A stretch of DNA of 64,000 nucleotides from Isoetes taiwanensis (taxonomy: Eukaryota > Streptophyta > Lycopodiopsida > Isoetales > Isoetaceae). A model generated the notes under the pieces. That model was given only the letters and a program-made list of their open reading frames with translations, searched no databases and was not told the DNA's origin. The first letter of the stretch is position 1; every line of letters begins with the position of its first letter. Below are positions 34,021 to 45,060 of this stretch, piece after piece. A program made the translations under genes and the position numbers. The stretch is taken from the NCBI GenBank assembly GCA_021234155.1, contig JAJEKV010000056.1:6262932-6326931 (forward strand), written 5' to 3'.

Positions 34021-34141
34021 CAAATAGTGAGCAGAGATCTGAAGTTGCAAATAGCCTGTATAAATAACTAACATAAAAAACTTGCAAAATAGTGAGTAGA
34101 GATCTTAAGTTGCAAATAGCCTGTATAAATAAGGGATCCAG
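34021..34141. repeat. About 60-bp imperfect tandem duplication
   Basis: AAGTTGCAAATAGCCTGTAT occurs twice (about 34042 and 34102), each copy preceded by GTGAGYAGAGATCT. It lies in AT-rich non-coding DNA. Confidence 0.8.
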
Positions 34142-34816
34142 TCACCATAAATATGACAATACTTTTAACTAACATCAAAAACTTGCAAAGTATATGTAGC
34201 ATGCATTTACATAGATCTATAGTAATATATGTTTTTTGCAGATCAGCTTTGCCATGATTCGAAGTAGTAAGTCTCAGTTAAAGCATTTAGAGCCATCTAT
34301 ATTTGTTGAAATTTTAAGCTAAAAATAGCACATAGAGCATATACGGTAGAACTATTTAGAAGCTAGTCCAGTTCTATGTATAAGCACTACTAATTTACAT
34401 ATTAGCTTAAGGAAATAATATGGAATAAAGATTCAATATGTGTCTAGACTAGTTGGTCCCATAGCATAAATTGCTTATGGCAAGTCAGTTCCTGTGGACA
34501 TATCATTCGCTTAAAGTGATTCTATATGCCAGATCATATAAGACAGAGCACAACTAGAAGAAGCAGCAGATAATAAGTGTAAGGACATTTATTGGGTCAA
34601 CTTTAATCTACAAGAAGCATATATGCATTCAACAATAAATTACCATTCTAGACTTATTACCTTATGTAGATCTATCCTTTCTTAAGCCCATAGCCAATGA
34701 TGTATGACTGTATGATTTACCATAAAGCAAAAAGATAGAAGAAAAAGGAGTAATTCAGAATTTCCATGGGCCAGTTAATATAGATAAGAAACCATAGCTC
34801 TAATAAATCAAACCTG
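34142..34816. other. Non-coding, no gene seen
   Basis: AT-rich with no feature I can support. Confidence 0.4.
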
Positions 34817-35109
34817 AGAGATGCGCTCCAGATCACAAGATCTGCCTTGAATTCCATCGTGCCCATGCACCCGCTTAGGGGATCCAAGTGTTTTGGCAAT
34901 TGTCACACCATTATCCTCTATATTTTCCAAGCTCCCTTTTCCAGTATTCTCCTCAGAGTTTGCAACAGTTCCCTCAATGATTTGCTTGACATTCTTGTCA
35001 TCTCCATTCTTTGCCACTGCATGCAGATTTTAGGGCCAGATGCAATTTTAACCTTTCGAAATTGAAAGAGATTCTTCTTGCTACTGCTAGCAATCTTTTC
35101 TTCAGCCAA
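34817..35109 (-). CDS. Exon-like open stretch of an unrecognised protein
   Basis: On the minus strand two overlapping frames read MAEEKIASSSKKNLFQFRKV and then NVKQIIEGTVANSEENTGKG and TLGSPKRVHGHDGIQGRSCD, ending at CAG|GTTTGA, a plausible donor near 34813. The two parts would need one frameshift to join. The hydrophilic, Lys- and Glu-rich composition looks like a nuclear-protein exon, and no transposon motif is visible. Function is unknown and the call is weak. Confidence 0.25.
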
Positions 35110-35539
35110 TCGTTTTCTGTAGACATGTTTAAATCACCTTTCTTCCTACCCATGGCTTAGGCAAAACATACAGGGATAAGACTCAGCGCTTCTTCCCCAA
35201 ATTGCGGATCATGTGGTCTATAGTAGTCGAACAACCCACTATATAACTGTCTAACCCTTATGCTATGGACAATCCTTAGCTTAAGGCCAAAATATTGCAT
35301 ACAAACTATGACTCCAGCATATATCACAACGGAAAGCATACCTTTAGTAAAACCACTGTGTGTCCTATTGATCACGTGGTGATGCATAGCTAGAGCTCTA
35401 CCTTATGCTTTTCACGGTCGTTCCAGTTGGGAATTTGAAATTTTAGGTTAAACGGGCTTCATAGATAATAGAATGAAATGAAATGCATTATCTCATAAAA
35501 TGTTATAACTATACCAACATCCAATATCGATTTTGTCCA
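35110..35539. other. Non-coding, no gene seen
   Basis: AT-rich sequence with no feature I can support. Confidence 0.4.
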
Positions 35540-35850
35540 TATTTAGAACCTTTTTTTTTTTTTTTTTTTTTTTTTAAGGCAAGATATTTTAATTTTTATT
35601 AATAGTATGTAAATAAATACATTTATTCATGGCTCCATAGTAGCCAGATAGCCTAAAACATTACAGCACAAGATCTCCCAAGGGTGGAGATAAAGGTAAA
35701 AAACACCATTGGACAATCCATCTCAAAGTGAGCGATTCTGATCTACCTGCAGATGATACTCCTTTAAGTTCCACCTCCGAGAATGCAACAGACACGAACA
35801 ATGGAGTGGAGGCTTCATCCCTCGCATTAACTCGACCCCTATTTAGAACC
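35540..35850 (-). mobile_element. Short 5'-truncated poly-A retroposon with target duplication
   Basis: TATTTAGAACC occurs at 35540-35550 and 35840-35850. Between them is a 289-bp insertion on the minus strand that ends in a 25-base A tail (T run 35551-35575). AATAAATG, a polyadenylation-signal-like hexamer, lies shortly before the tail. No coding motif survives, so the parent could be a LINE 3' UTR or a gene transcript. Confidence 0.85.
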
Positions 35851-36544
35851 TTTACACATTACCCATAACTTTTTTTAGCCATTTATTTCTTCAAGTTCTC
35901 ACTTTTTGGCTCAAACATTCATACCAATAACTAAATTTTAATCAAATATATAGCATAATAACAGGGGTTTTTTTTTTGTAGTTTTATACGTTTTTTCCTA
36001 TGGTTTTACTATAATTTGAAGGGCGTATTTGACGAGGTCTACTAATCAGTACAAATAGAATGCGCACCATATTTTCTTTTGCTTCCTCCTTTTTTTTGCA
36101 TCAGTTTTCTAATGGTCTAGTTAGGTATTTGTTTTTTTTATGTGTACCTATTTATTAAGTCCCATGCAAACATCGGCCCGTTCTGTTTTAGGGCAAAAAA
36201 AATGTTTTAGGGCTGCCGGATTCGTCTGTCTGCCTGTTGGGGTCGTTGGCATGATCTGTTGTTGCATAGGAGGGCATGGCTGGGAACCCTTTCATTCCAA
36301 AGTATCTGCACATCACAGTATTTGGCCAGAATATTTGTGGCCGTCTCTTAACTATCAAAATTGTTGTACCGAAACTTGCTGAACTCTGTGAGCTCGGAAA
36401 TGCTGAAGGCGGTCTAGTATTGACATCAGTTGCTTGCTACTGGTAAGCAGATTGTTTATGCTTTATCTCTGTTCATTGCATACTTACCTCTGTCATATAT
36501 TTGTGAAAAAACCGTCTTGTTTAATTACAAAACTTTTCACAAAG

Positions 36545-36762
36545 TTCCTTATGTTTTTCTGCGAAATTCCCAATCCTTAAGGTGGAATAACACCTATAGT
36601 CCGGGGACAGGTTATCTATGACAGAGTGAAGAAAGAAATGCCCGAGCTTTTAGATCAATTGGAGCATAAAGGGCTTGTTTACTATAATATCTTGGAAGAG
36701 CATGGAGAGAATGGCTGGAAGATGACGTTTCAAGCCTCTGACAGGGTCCAAGCTGAAGAAAG
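36545..36762 (+). pseudogene. TauD/TfdA dioxygenase (clavaminate synthase-like) exon with nonsense codon
   Basis: An exon-like frame reads FLMFFCEIPNP, a TAA stop at 36578-36580, GGITPIVRGQVIYDRVKKEM, PELLDQLEHKGLVYYNIL and GWKMTFQASDRVQAEER, ending at a donor AAAG|GTTCG. The order FCE-P...GGxTPIV...Y-R-K-PELxxxLExxGLxY...GWKxTF is that of plant clavaminate synthase-like proteins, which are Fe(II)/2-oxoglutarate oxygenases. The stop replaces the Glu or Gln codon usual before GGxTP by one base. No other exon of the gene was found nearby, so it is a gene fragment or dead gene. A frame at about 36345-36440 (VVPKLAELCELGNAEGG) may be another host exon but is not recognised. Confidence 0.65.
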
Positions 36763-37080
36763 GTTCGTTTCTTTCTGATCTAAATACTTGGCCATTGGTT
36801 TGTTTACAGACCTTTGCATATGCAATCACTAATTATGCCGAAGTAGAGGCTAGTCCAGTACTTCTAGAGTAGCAACTACCAGTGGTTGTATGCTCCTAAC
36901 ATAGCAGAAGCGAACAATCTATATTATCTATTCACAAGCCATGACTGATGTCTGTCAATCAGAAAAGTTTTGCACACTAATTCACACGAGCAAGGAGAGA
37001 TTCCATTAAGGGATTGGAGGATAAAACAGAAATCCTACAGAGTTGCAATATCATTACATGGTTTAGAAGCAAAATTTACT

Positions 37081-37649
37081 AGAATGTCGTCGATTCGCGT
37101 AGCGAATCGGCATTCTTGCTCAAGACGAGCATGCATGCATTGCATGCGTCGCATGCATGCATCGCATGCATTTTGGGCCGTTCGTCAGGTTGGGCGTTTG
37201 CTACTTATTGCAGAGTTCTTCATCGACGTTTCATCGGCGCTTCCTCTTCTCTCAGCAGTACCTTATTCTCTTTGATTTGTTTCTAGGCAGGGGAGGGGCT
37301 TCTTCCTGCCTGGTTTGGCCAATTTGGCGTTGCTTTCCTGCTATCCTTTTCGGCCTTTAGCCTTCATCCTGTGACCTTCGTCCTCGATCCTAGTTTGTTA
37401 AGGAAGTCCTTTGGTATTCGGGCGCTTTGTTGGTTTCATGCGAGTCGCAGTGCAAGAATGTCGTCGATTCGCGTAGCGAATCGGCATTCTTGCTCAAGAC
37501 GAGCATGCATGCATTGCATGCGTCGCATGCATGCATCGCATGCGTTTTGGGCGTTCGTCAGGTTGGGGCGTTTGCTACTTATTGCAGAGTTCTTCATCGA
37601 CGTTTCATCGGCGCTTCCTCTTCTCTCAGCAGTACCTTATTCTCTTTGA
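37081..37649. repeat. 195-bp direct duplication with palindromic CATGCATG core
   Basis: 37081-37275 and 37455-37649 are nearly identical. Each starts with a small hairpin (CGATTCGCGTAGCGAATCG), then a run rich in GCATGC/CATGCATG, then GTTTCATCGGCGCTTCCTC. The copies differ at a few positions (a G/A change and single-base gains or losses near TTTGGGCC). About 180 bp of unique sequence separates them. The sequence is non-coding and the origin is unknown. Confidence 0.92.
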
Positions 37650-37877
37650 ACCCACCCCCTTCTTTGTTTACTATATTTTGTACAAGTTCTGTTTATCATG
37701 TTTTTCCACCCGGTGGGTGATGCTTTTTTTCCACCCACTGGGTGATGCTATTCTTTGGTATGTTTCTCGTTTGTTGTTGGTGATGTGCAGGTACAGGTTG
37801 GCGAGCGCCATCCGTTTTGACTTCTCCATGCGCGGGTTTTTGGGAGCGATTCTATGCCTTACGTTTGTCTAAGCCCC

Positions 37878-37960
37878 TTGCCGAAGGCTTATCACTAGGG
37901 TTTTTCCTCGAAAACCCGAAAGGGCGGGGTTTTTTAATCCCGGTGATAAGCTTTCGGCAG
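37878..37960 (+). ncRNA. Hairpin related to the family D LINE 3' structure (variant)
   Basis: TTGCCGAAGGCTTATCAC (37879-37895 region) pairs with GTGATAAGCTTTCGGCA (37943-37959), a longer outer stem than in the LINE copies. The inner part keeps the same layout: TAGGGTTTTTCCTCGAAAA, CCC-GAAA-GGG and CGGGGTTTTTTAATCCC. The UUCG tetraloop of the other copies is replaced by GAAA, another stable RNA tetraloop. No (TTCTA)n tail follows. Confidence 0.6.
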
Positions 37961-38815
37961 GTACATCAGCCACTCATCTATTAGCATTGTATTTGTTTTT
38001 GGGGTCCAAATGTTATAATTGGATTTTCCCTTTATTTTTCGTGCATGTGTGCGGCTATCCACTGTCCACCATTGTAGAAATCTGCTGAGATGAATTACAG
38101 AGGCCCACAAGATGGCCTATGGAGCAAAATACAGTTGATAGAAATCTGTGCATGGACTGTCTATTCTATTAAAGAACACACATGGATCATAAGTGGCTAT
38201 TCAAATATAATATATATATTTGTTCTAAAAGCTATTAGCTATATAGTGCGATGCAAACACCATTCAAACCAGATGAAAAAGTCATTAAATGCTTGCAAAC
38301 AACATCAAAGGCTTTATGCAAAACCAAAATGAAACCAACATGTGGCATTTTTCAACAATTTTAGAAATATAAAAACACATGCTAAAGTTTGTAAGGGTGA
38401 CTTTCAAAAGTTAGATCAACTTGAGGCAGTAAAGCCATTTTCAAAATGTTGTGTAAAAGCCATGACCATATTTTAGATTCCAAGTGCGGTTAAAAAAGCA
38501 TTGAATAAACCATAAACCCATGTCCACCAAGTTGGACTAGAAATGTGTTAGCTGAATAGATCCCAAGTCTAGAGATTGTTGAACTGCTCCGAACGCTTAT
38601 GAATGCTTGCCGTGGCAAAGCATGCTCATATTGATACCAGCACATGTTCCCATATGCACCAGCATATGTAGCAAATAACAGGCGGTTCCAGGGGGATTTT
38701 ATATGGATGTAAAAATAACAATTCATGAAACCATAGACCATATATCCCTAAAATAATTGAATGGGTTGTTATAAATAAAAAACATAGATTCAAGATAAAA
38801 AATAATCACATTATC
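37961..38815. other. Non-coding, no gene seen
   Basis: AT-rich sequence with no feature I can support. Confidence 0.4.
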
Positions 38816-38895
38816 TCACTGGGTACATTGGTTAAAGTAGTCTTATTAGGACATTGAGTTATTTTGGTAGAGGTTCAAGTCCATGTATTTCATAT
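38816..38895 (+). mobile_element. Possible tRNA-derived SINE head
   Basis: TGGGTACATTGGTTAAAG (about 38820) resembles an RNA polymerase III A box and GGTTCAAGTCC (about 38871-38881) a B box, with tRNA-like spacing of about 50 bp. No folded tRNA is present. No tail or target duplication was identified. Confidence 0.3.
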
Positions 38896-40500
38896 TCTAA
38901 AATCTTAGGCAAAGCCGTATAGAGGTTCGATATTCCCTCAAAACCTTAGGCGAAATCGTATTTCATATTTCAAAATTATAGGCGCCTCCAATCATAAATG
39001 ACTATAAATGAAACGAGAGGTGCCCAGAGGCCCCAACATACGATCTGGGTCGTAGGATCGACGAATTCGACGATTGTGGTAATATGCATGACAACGTGGA
39101 CTCATAGGAACGTCTTAGGATAAAGTACACTATCAGTACTAGCCCAATGTAAAATGAGAATGTATAGGCCTAGCTGTTATGCAATCTGGGGTCTTCATGC
39201 ATTTATAGATGCTTCCGTAACCATGCAAACCTTCTATAAATATGATCCATGCAAACCTTCTATAAAAAAGTTCAAGTAAAATACCTAAGAAGCCTAGTAA
39301 TTAATATTTAAGCCCTTAATATTTATCTATATTTGGTTTTGTTAGGGCCCGAAGGGCCAAACAAAATTTTCAATATAACATCCAACACATAACTACCATT
39401 AACATTAATTAACACAGCCATTACATCCAACATTTTTAAATTAAAACCCCCTGAAACCCCCTTTGGTTTGGTTGCATATTCACACGGGGGGTTATGTAGG
39501 GCAACGAGAGCCCCTAATAACTCACAATACATGTAGAAAATTAACACCATTAAGTATATCCCCTCAAACCATATAGTATTTTGTAAATCGCAATATACAG
39601 TATATAAAAACTTTTATGGGCATACCCCACAAACGAGGATCACTACGATCGGTCCAGATCAAGGAATAAAGGGCAAATATGCCCATCCGACAGCTCTCAG
39701 TGCCCGGAGTAACCCTCTGTGTGAAGGGTACTCACAAAATTCACATAGTATGTTGTTATGCCTATGTCTCTTACATAGCATCATTATTTCCAAATACCCA
39801 AATATCACCACATTGATAAGTGAGTAGTCATCGTGTTGAAATAATATATTATAACATTTACCAACTAGCATGACATATTCACACTGTTGCAGTATTATCT
39901 GCCCAATACAAGGATTAAGTCCATGATGGCATTAACCTTCTCAAAAGCCAAGTACTTAGTTCAGATAAACCAATATACTATGAAATCATGAATCCTATTA
40001 TTTCCACCACATGTTTCACATGAATGTAAATCCATATTTTATCAGTAACAACCACAATCATTAAATTACTATCATTGAATCAATTCAATCATGATATCAT
40101 CATTTCCATTATACATCAAGTAGCTCACACTTTGTTTTGTGGGTCTGTTCATTACAGTTATTACACTTTATAGATACATAGTGGTAAATGGATCTTCACC
40201 TTTTAAGTTATATAACCCATCAGAATAAGAATAATGTAGATTCAATCTTTAAATTGAAACCCATTAAAATAGTCACCAATATTTTCCATTCATGTAGCAT
40301 CTTAAGTATATATTCCTAGATCTCTTGAGTAGGAAGTAGGTGATCTTTGATGTATACTATATTTTTCATGAATGCGGGCCTTCCTTTGCAACATAACTCT
40401 CAATTTTCATATTGAAATAACATATTATTTGGAAGATACGAATATAATTAAGCATGGACCATTTATGGTCCATAATAAACCAATTGTACATAGCATATAT
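38896..40500. other. Non-coding, no gene seen
   Basis: AT-rich sequence. A small inverted repeat TTTTGTTAGGGCC...GGGCCAAACAAAA lies at about 39345-39364. There is no supported gene. Confidence 0.4.
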
Positions 40501-40812
40501 CTCTCTCTAGCCCTATTCTTTTTTTTATTGAAGGATGGTATTATATTTATGTTTAGAAAGGAGAACAAAATTGACTACTTTTATGGGGAGTGTCCACCCA
40601 GGTAAGCCCTCATACTTGAAGGCTTAAAAAAACTAGATAAACCATTACCAAGGCAGAAAGTGCCATATGGTAAATGGGCATGATTTAAAATGTTTAACTG
40701 TTGAAAATAGTAGTTCTAGAACTGAAAACCAGGCTATAAATACTCTGCACATAGGTGACAGAGATTAACAGAAAATTTGTTAACTTCATCGTCTTGTCGG
40801 GTTTCCCAAAGG

Positions 40813-41420
40813 TCAATCAGAAGAGAAACCAGCATCGTCCAAGGGATCCGGTCCCTTTGTAATAATGGTCATTTTGCAGTAGAGCCATGGACAGATCCTT
40901 GATTTGGCGAAATTGTATCTCCCAGCTGCATCCGTGGCCTGACATGTAAATTCTCTTTTCAGATCCGGTTCAAGAGCGCACGAGCAGGTACAGTCGCAAT
41001 CTTCTTCAAAGTGATGCAGAGAGCAGCCTGTCAGAAAGTCAGCAGCCCATTTCTGGATGTCTTCATACTTTTTATTTGGAAAGGTGATCCGTCTGCTCAT
41101 AAGAAAGAATTTTCCTGCAGAATAGAAGAACTTATGAGTTGATTTTGTAAATCCAAGAGACATCATAGTTGGTTTGAGAGAGTATGGCTTGTGGCCATAT
41201 TATTTCATTGCAGAACACCAGCTTGTTTCTGCCTTTCCATATTCTCCAAAGAAGAATGTAAAAGCTCCAATGTCTGGGGGAGGCAGGTATAAAGAAGTCG
41301 GCTTCTGAACTGTCCAAAGATAGATTGAGCTGAAGAGCTTCGGATGCAATTTCAATTGTCCATTGGGACCAGAAACATGATCTGAATAAATGGTCTTCAT
41401 TTTCTGCATAAGGCAAGCCA
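40813..41420 (-). pseudogene. LINE C ORF2, C-terminal end after the hAT insertion
   Basis: It continues the zf-RVT domain with PYAENEDHLFRSCFWSQW (the His and last Cys) and SFYILLWRIWKGRNKLVF. A shifted frame then gives a tail with a CDCTCSC cluster, ending SSD at 40813. It joins functionally to CPRC at about 45085 on the other side of the hAT. Confidence 0.8.
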
Positions 41421-41691
41421 AAGTTTATAAGGTACCCAAATCATATATAAGCTGTTTCAGTTTCATATTTAAAGTTATAAGATATTTGGTATTTAATTGT
41501 CCAAAAGTCATTAGTGAGTCATCGAGTCACATAATTACTTACTACCCATTTGGGTGCAGAAAGTGTTAGTTTTAGTCCATTGACCTGAAACATGAATAAT
41601 TTATGTGTACTATTCTTCTTTTATCATCCCGGCTTCGTTTGTCCTTGTTATGTTTCATTTTGTTCTAATTTAAAGTTTCATTGTGTTCCAG

Positions 41692-44452
41692 ATGAAGCGT
41701 CAAGCGGGCCTCATGCAATTCCTATCTAAAAAGGTGGATGTGGCAGATGGTTCAACCTCTTCTAGTAGTCAAGTTCCTCAAGCATCCACATACAAGGATA
41801 GTGGTATCGATCTTTCTCTTTCCTCAGAGAGTGGTGAAATTAATATTCCTGCCCCATGTAATCAAAGCGAGCTTGTGCAACAACAAGGAGGTGTTGGAAA
41901 CTCACAATCAACTCGGAAAAGGAACAAGAGAAAGAGTGAGTATGTTATTGGTCGTGCATTTAAAAAGGAATGGTTGGCTGAATTTCCAGAGATTGAGTCA
42001 GTTATAAGAGATGGAAGAGAGCATGTTAAATGCAAAGTTTGCAGCTGGGTCTTCAAGAAGGAGCATCTTATCCAATGCAAGTATGATAACATAAGTAAAC
42101 ACTATGGGAAGAAAAAGGTGATGAAGAGGGATGGCAATGGTAAGGACTATGAGATTGTTGAGTTTCTTGCTGACAATAAGCATCAAAAAAATGTGAAAAA
42201 ATATGAGAAGCACAATTTGCAGATTAGACAAGTGGAGGAAAGATCAACCCAATTTCATGTGATGTTTTCTGAAGCAGATAAGAAAGAGTTCAAAATCAAG
42301 CGCATTCAAATGAAAGCTATTTTTTTCTTGCTTAAAAATGGGAGGCCTATGACGCAGTATCCAGAAATTAGAGAGTTTTGTCTTTCTAATGAATTACCAT
42401 CATGTCCATTGTACCATTGGTCAATTCCTACAGGTTGGGAGTTTGCTGGTTTTATGAATGAGGCCTTGAAACATGAGCTTCGTGTGATTGTACAAAAATC
42501 AGAATTTTTGTCATTGTCTTTGGATGAAGTTACTGCTGTTGATAATACTAATTGGGCTGCCATGCATTTATATAATGTAGTGGATTTTCATCGAAAATCT
42601 CACTTTCTTGGCATCTTCAAGTTGAGCTTGAGTTCTAATGCTGAAACACTTTACAATATCATAGTAGACCATCTCTCTAATGTTGCAGGCATGAGTGCAA
42701 GAGAGTGTGCTAATAAGGTGATTTGTTTTGGGGCTGATGGTGCATCTGTGATGCAAGGAAAGAGATCTGGATTAGGGGTCAGAATTCAAAATGAAATAGC
42801 TCCTTACTTACAGGTGATACATTGCATGAGCCATCGCACTAATTTGGCATACAAGGTACTTTCTGATTTTCCCTTTATCAACAAAGTAGAACTACTTGTA
42901 CAAAAGGCGTACAAATTCTTTTGTAAAAGTCCTCAAAGATGTGCGACATTTAAATCTTTAGCAGAAGGATTAACAGAGGGTAAAAAGATCCTAAAAAATG
43001 TTGCCACGAGGTGGATATCTTTGTACGGTCCTGTGAAGAGATTGTGTGAAGAGTATGCATCATTGGTTGCATGCGCAGACGAACTTACAAGTAGCGATGA
43101 TGGAGCAACGGTAAATAGTGCAACTGAGCTTTATAATATTTTGATTGATGGGGAAACTATTTTTGCATTGTTTGCGTTGGAACCATTGCTCCACAAGCTT
43201 TATTATTTGATTTCAATATCACAGGATGGTAACATTTTCATACCAGAGTATAACATTGCAAGGAAGGCAATGCAATTCGAAATTGAAAATATGTATGTTG
43301 ATGACAACTTGAATGGAAAATCTTGTTTTCAACGCTATAAGGTGTTTTCTTATTGGAGAAAACTAGTGCAAATTGGATCTAGAGAAAGCTTTCTTGCATA
43401 TAATTATAACGGAGTACTATGTGTTAATGCTAAAGACAAGTACATGGAATTGACTTTGAGAAAACCACGTGGGCGAAACAATCGTCTTGTCAAATGTGAA
43501 TTTTTGATGGAGGATTTTGGCTATGTGGTGGACAAGATAAAGGGTCAGATGTCACAGGTATAAATCTATCTTAAATCTGACTTTTTTATGGCTTAATTTT
43601 GAATTGTTTTAATTTGTTGGAATTTTAATGCGTCTTTTTATTCGCTATGATTTTTGTTTCTGTTTTTTCAGATCTGAAATTTTCATATTTTTTGGGATAT
43701 TTATATTTCAGCCTTATGGTTCTTTAATCTGGACTAAATTTTACTTATTTGTTGATTGTATATAGGCTGCAAATGCTTTAGCGGATGAGCTTCGATCTCG
43801 TTTTCCACCAGATGATGTCTTAGATGCCATAGGACTTGTTTTTCCTCACACATGGAATCATTGCAATTCAAGCGCAAGTATTCAAAAATCTTTTCAGGCA
43901 AAATCAATGGTAATAGAGCAATATTTTTGTCATGAAAAACGTTTTAGTGATGGCCATATTAATGGGCTTTTAGATTTTGATAAGTTAAAAGCACAAGCTC
44001 CTCTTTTTGGTGATACCATGTACAAACAATTCATCCAACTTGAGAAACCATTGGAGTTTGGAGCTGTGACCCGTCTATGGCAAAAGATTGCATCTAATAG
44101 CCTATTGCGTGTTGCAATATCTGAGTACTTTAGACTTGCTGAACTTTGTCTTTGCATGGTTTTGGGAAGTGTGCAAGATGAGAGGTGCTTCTCCACATTG
44201 AGTTTTGTGAAGAACAAGCTCAGAAATAGACTTGATGATAATCTGGATGCTACACTGAGATTGTATGCATGTGACTACAATCTTTATGATTTTCCATACG
44301 AGAAGGTATTTGAACTTTGGAATGATGCTTGCAAACGGAGATCTGTTAGTAGAACGTACTCGGTGGATCATGAGCATACATCAAGGATGCTATCTGAAGT
44401 GCAACAGATGGATGGAGAAGAGAACATGAACACCATATTTTCTATTTGTTGA
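41692..44452 (+). CDS. hAT transposase (ZNF862/KIAA1586-like), two exons, intact
   Basis: Join of 41692-43557 and 43766-44452: 622 codons plus 228 codons and a stop, with the frame preserved across a GT-AG intron. The ATG directly follows a probable acceptor (TTCCAG at 41686-41691), so an upstream untranslated exon is likely. The start, MKRQAGLMQFLSKK, is PIP-box-like. A BED/TTF-like zinc finger follows (CKVCSWVFKKEHLIQC, about residues 110-135). Next are the RNase H fold: LSLSLDEVTA (first Asp), FGADGASVMQGKRSGLG (second Asp), HCMSHRTNLA and VATRWISLYGPV. Exon 2 holds the hATC dimerisation region with QDERCFSTLSFVKNKLRNRL. I see no lesion. The transposase cuts and pastes the element in the nucleus. 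Domestication is possible but there is no evidence for it. Confidence 0.88.
43558..43765 (+). other. Intron of the hAT transposase gene
   Basis: 208 bp, GTATAAATC...TATATAG, T-rich as in plant introns, phase 0. Splicing joins GQMSQ to AANALADELRSRF and restores one frame to the hATC region. Confidence 0.8.
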
Positions 44453-44887
44453 GAGGTTGGTGTAGGCATGTCTTCATGAAAATTTAATTGGTTTGTATAT
44501 CTTATTGTTGACTAGGTCTTGTTCTATGCAGGTAAAGAATATAATGCTTGGTTGAGATGCGCATGTGAAAATTTTATTGGTTTGTATATATCTTATTGTT
44601 GACTCGATCTTGTTCTATGCAGGTAAAGAATATAATATCTGGTTGAGATGCGCAATTAAATATGACACATGACATGAACCCTGTATGTTACTACGTTTTA
44701 TTGAGAAAATTTGAACAGTGACTATAACTCGATCATTTATGCTACATTACTTTAATAATCATTTACTTCATCTATGTTCAATTACATTATAAAAGTAAGA
44801 GATTCAATGTCTTGTTCAAAGGTTAACTTTTTTATTTATCTTAGCATAGACAATAATGGCTAATGTTTGCCCGTCCATTTGATCAAA

Positions 44888-44985
44888 GTTTAGCCAAACG
44901 ATAGATATTTTAAAAGAAAAAAAATATATAGTTTAGCCAAAGACAAGAAACAACAATTGAAAAAAATCATCTAGTTTAGCCAAAC
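44888..44985. repeat. Subterminal GTTTAGCCAAA repeats of the hAT element
   Basis: The 11-mer occurs at 44888, 44931 and 44974, spaced by exactly 43 bp. Weaker relatives follow (ATTTAGCCTAAT, TTTTGGCTACACC). AGCCAAAG also lies at the left edge near 41416. Clustered subterminal motifs bound by transposase are well known for hAT elements. The role here is inferred. Confidence 0.6.
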
Positions 44986-45060
44986 GTTAGATGCTTCTAG
45001 CTCCAATTTTAAGGTAATTTAGCCTAATCTATTTTGGCTACACCAAAATATAGGAGTAGT

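Larger units (their letters stand above)
41421..45060 (+). mobile_element. hAT-superfamily DNA transposon inserted in LINE C (ends approximate)
   Basis: The LINE zf-RVT motif CPRC...HLFRSC is interrupted between about 41420 and 45060, and the insert carries a complete hAT transposase gene. AGGCA flanks the insert on both sides (left near 41412, right near 45076) but a clean 8-bp target duplication is not visible. I could not define terminal inverted repeats. Repeated GTTTAGCCAAA motifs near the right end look like subterminal repeats. Confidence 0.75.

Noticed and set aside
38860-38885. tRNA gene suggested by GGTTCAAGTCC
   Set aside because: No cloverleaf or acceptor stem could be formed around it. 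A SINE head is the better guess.
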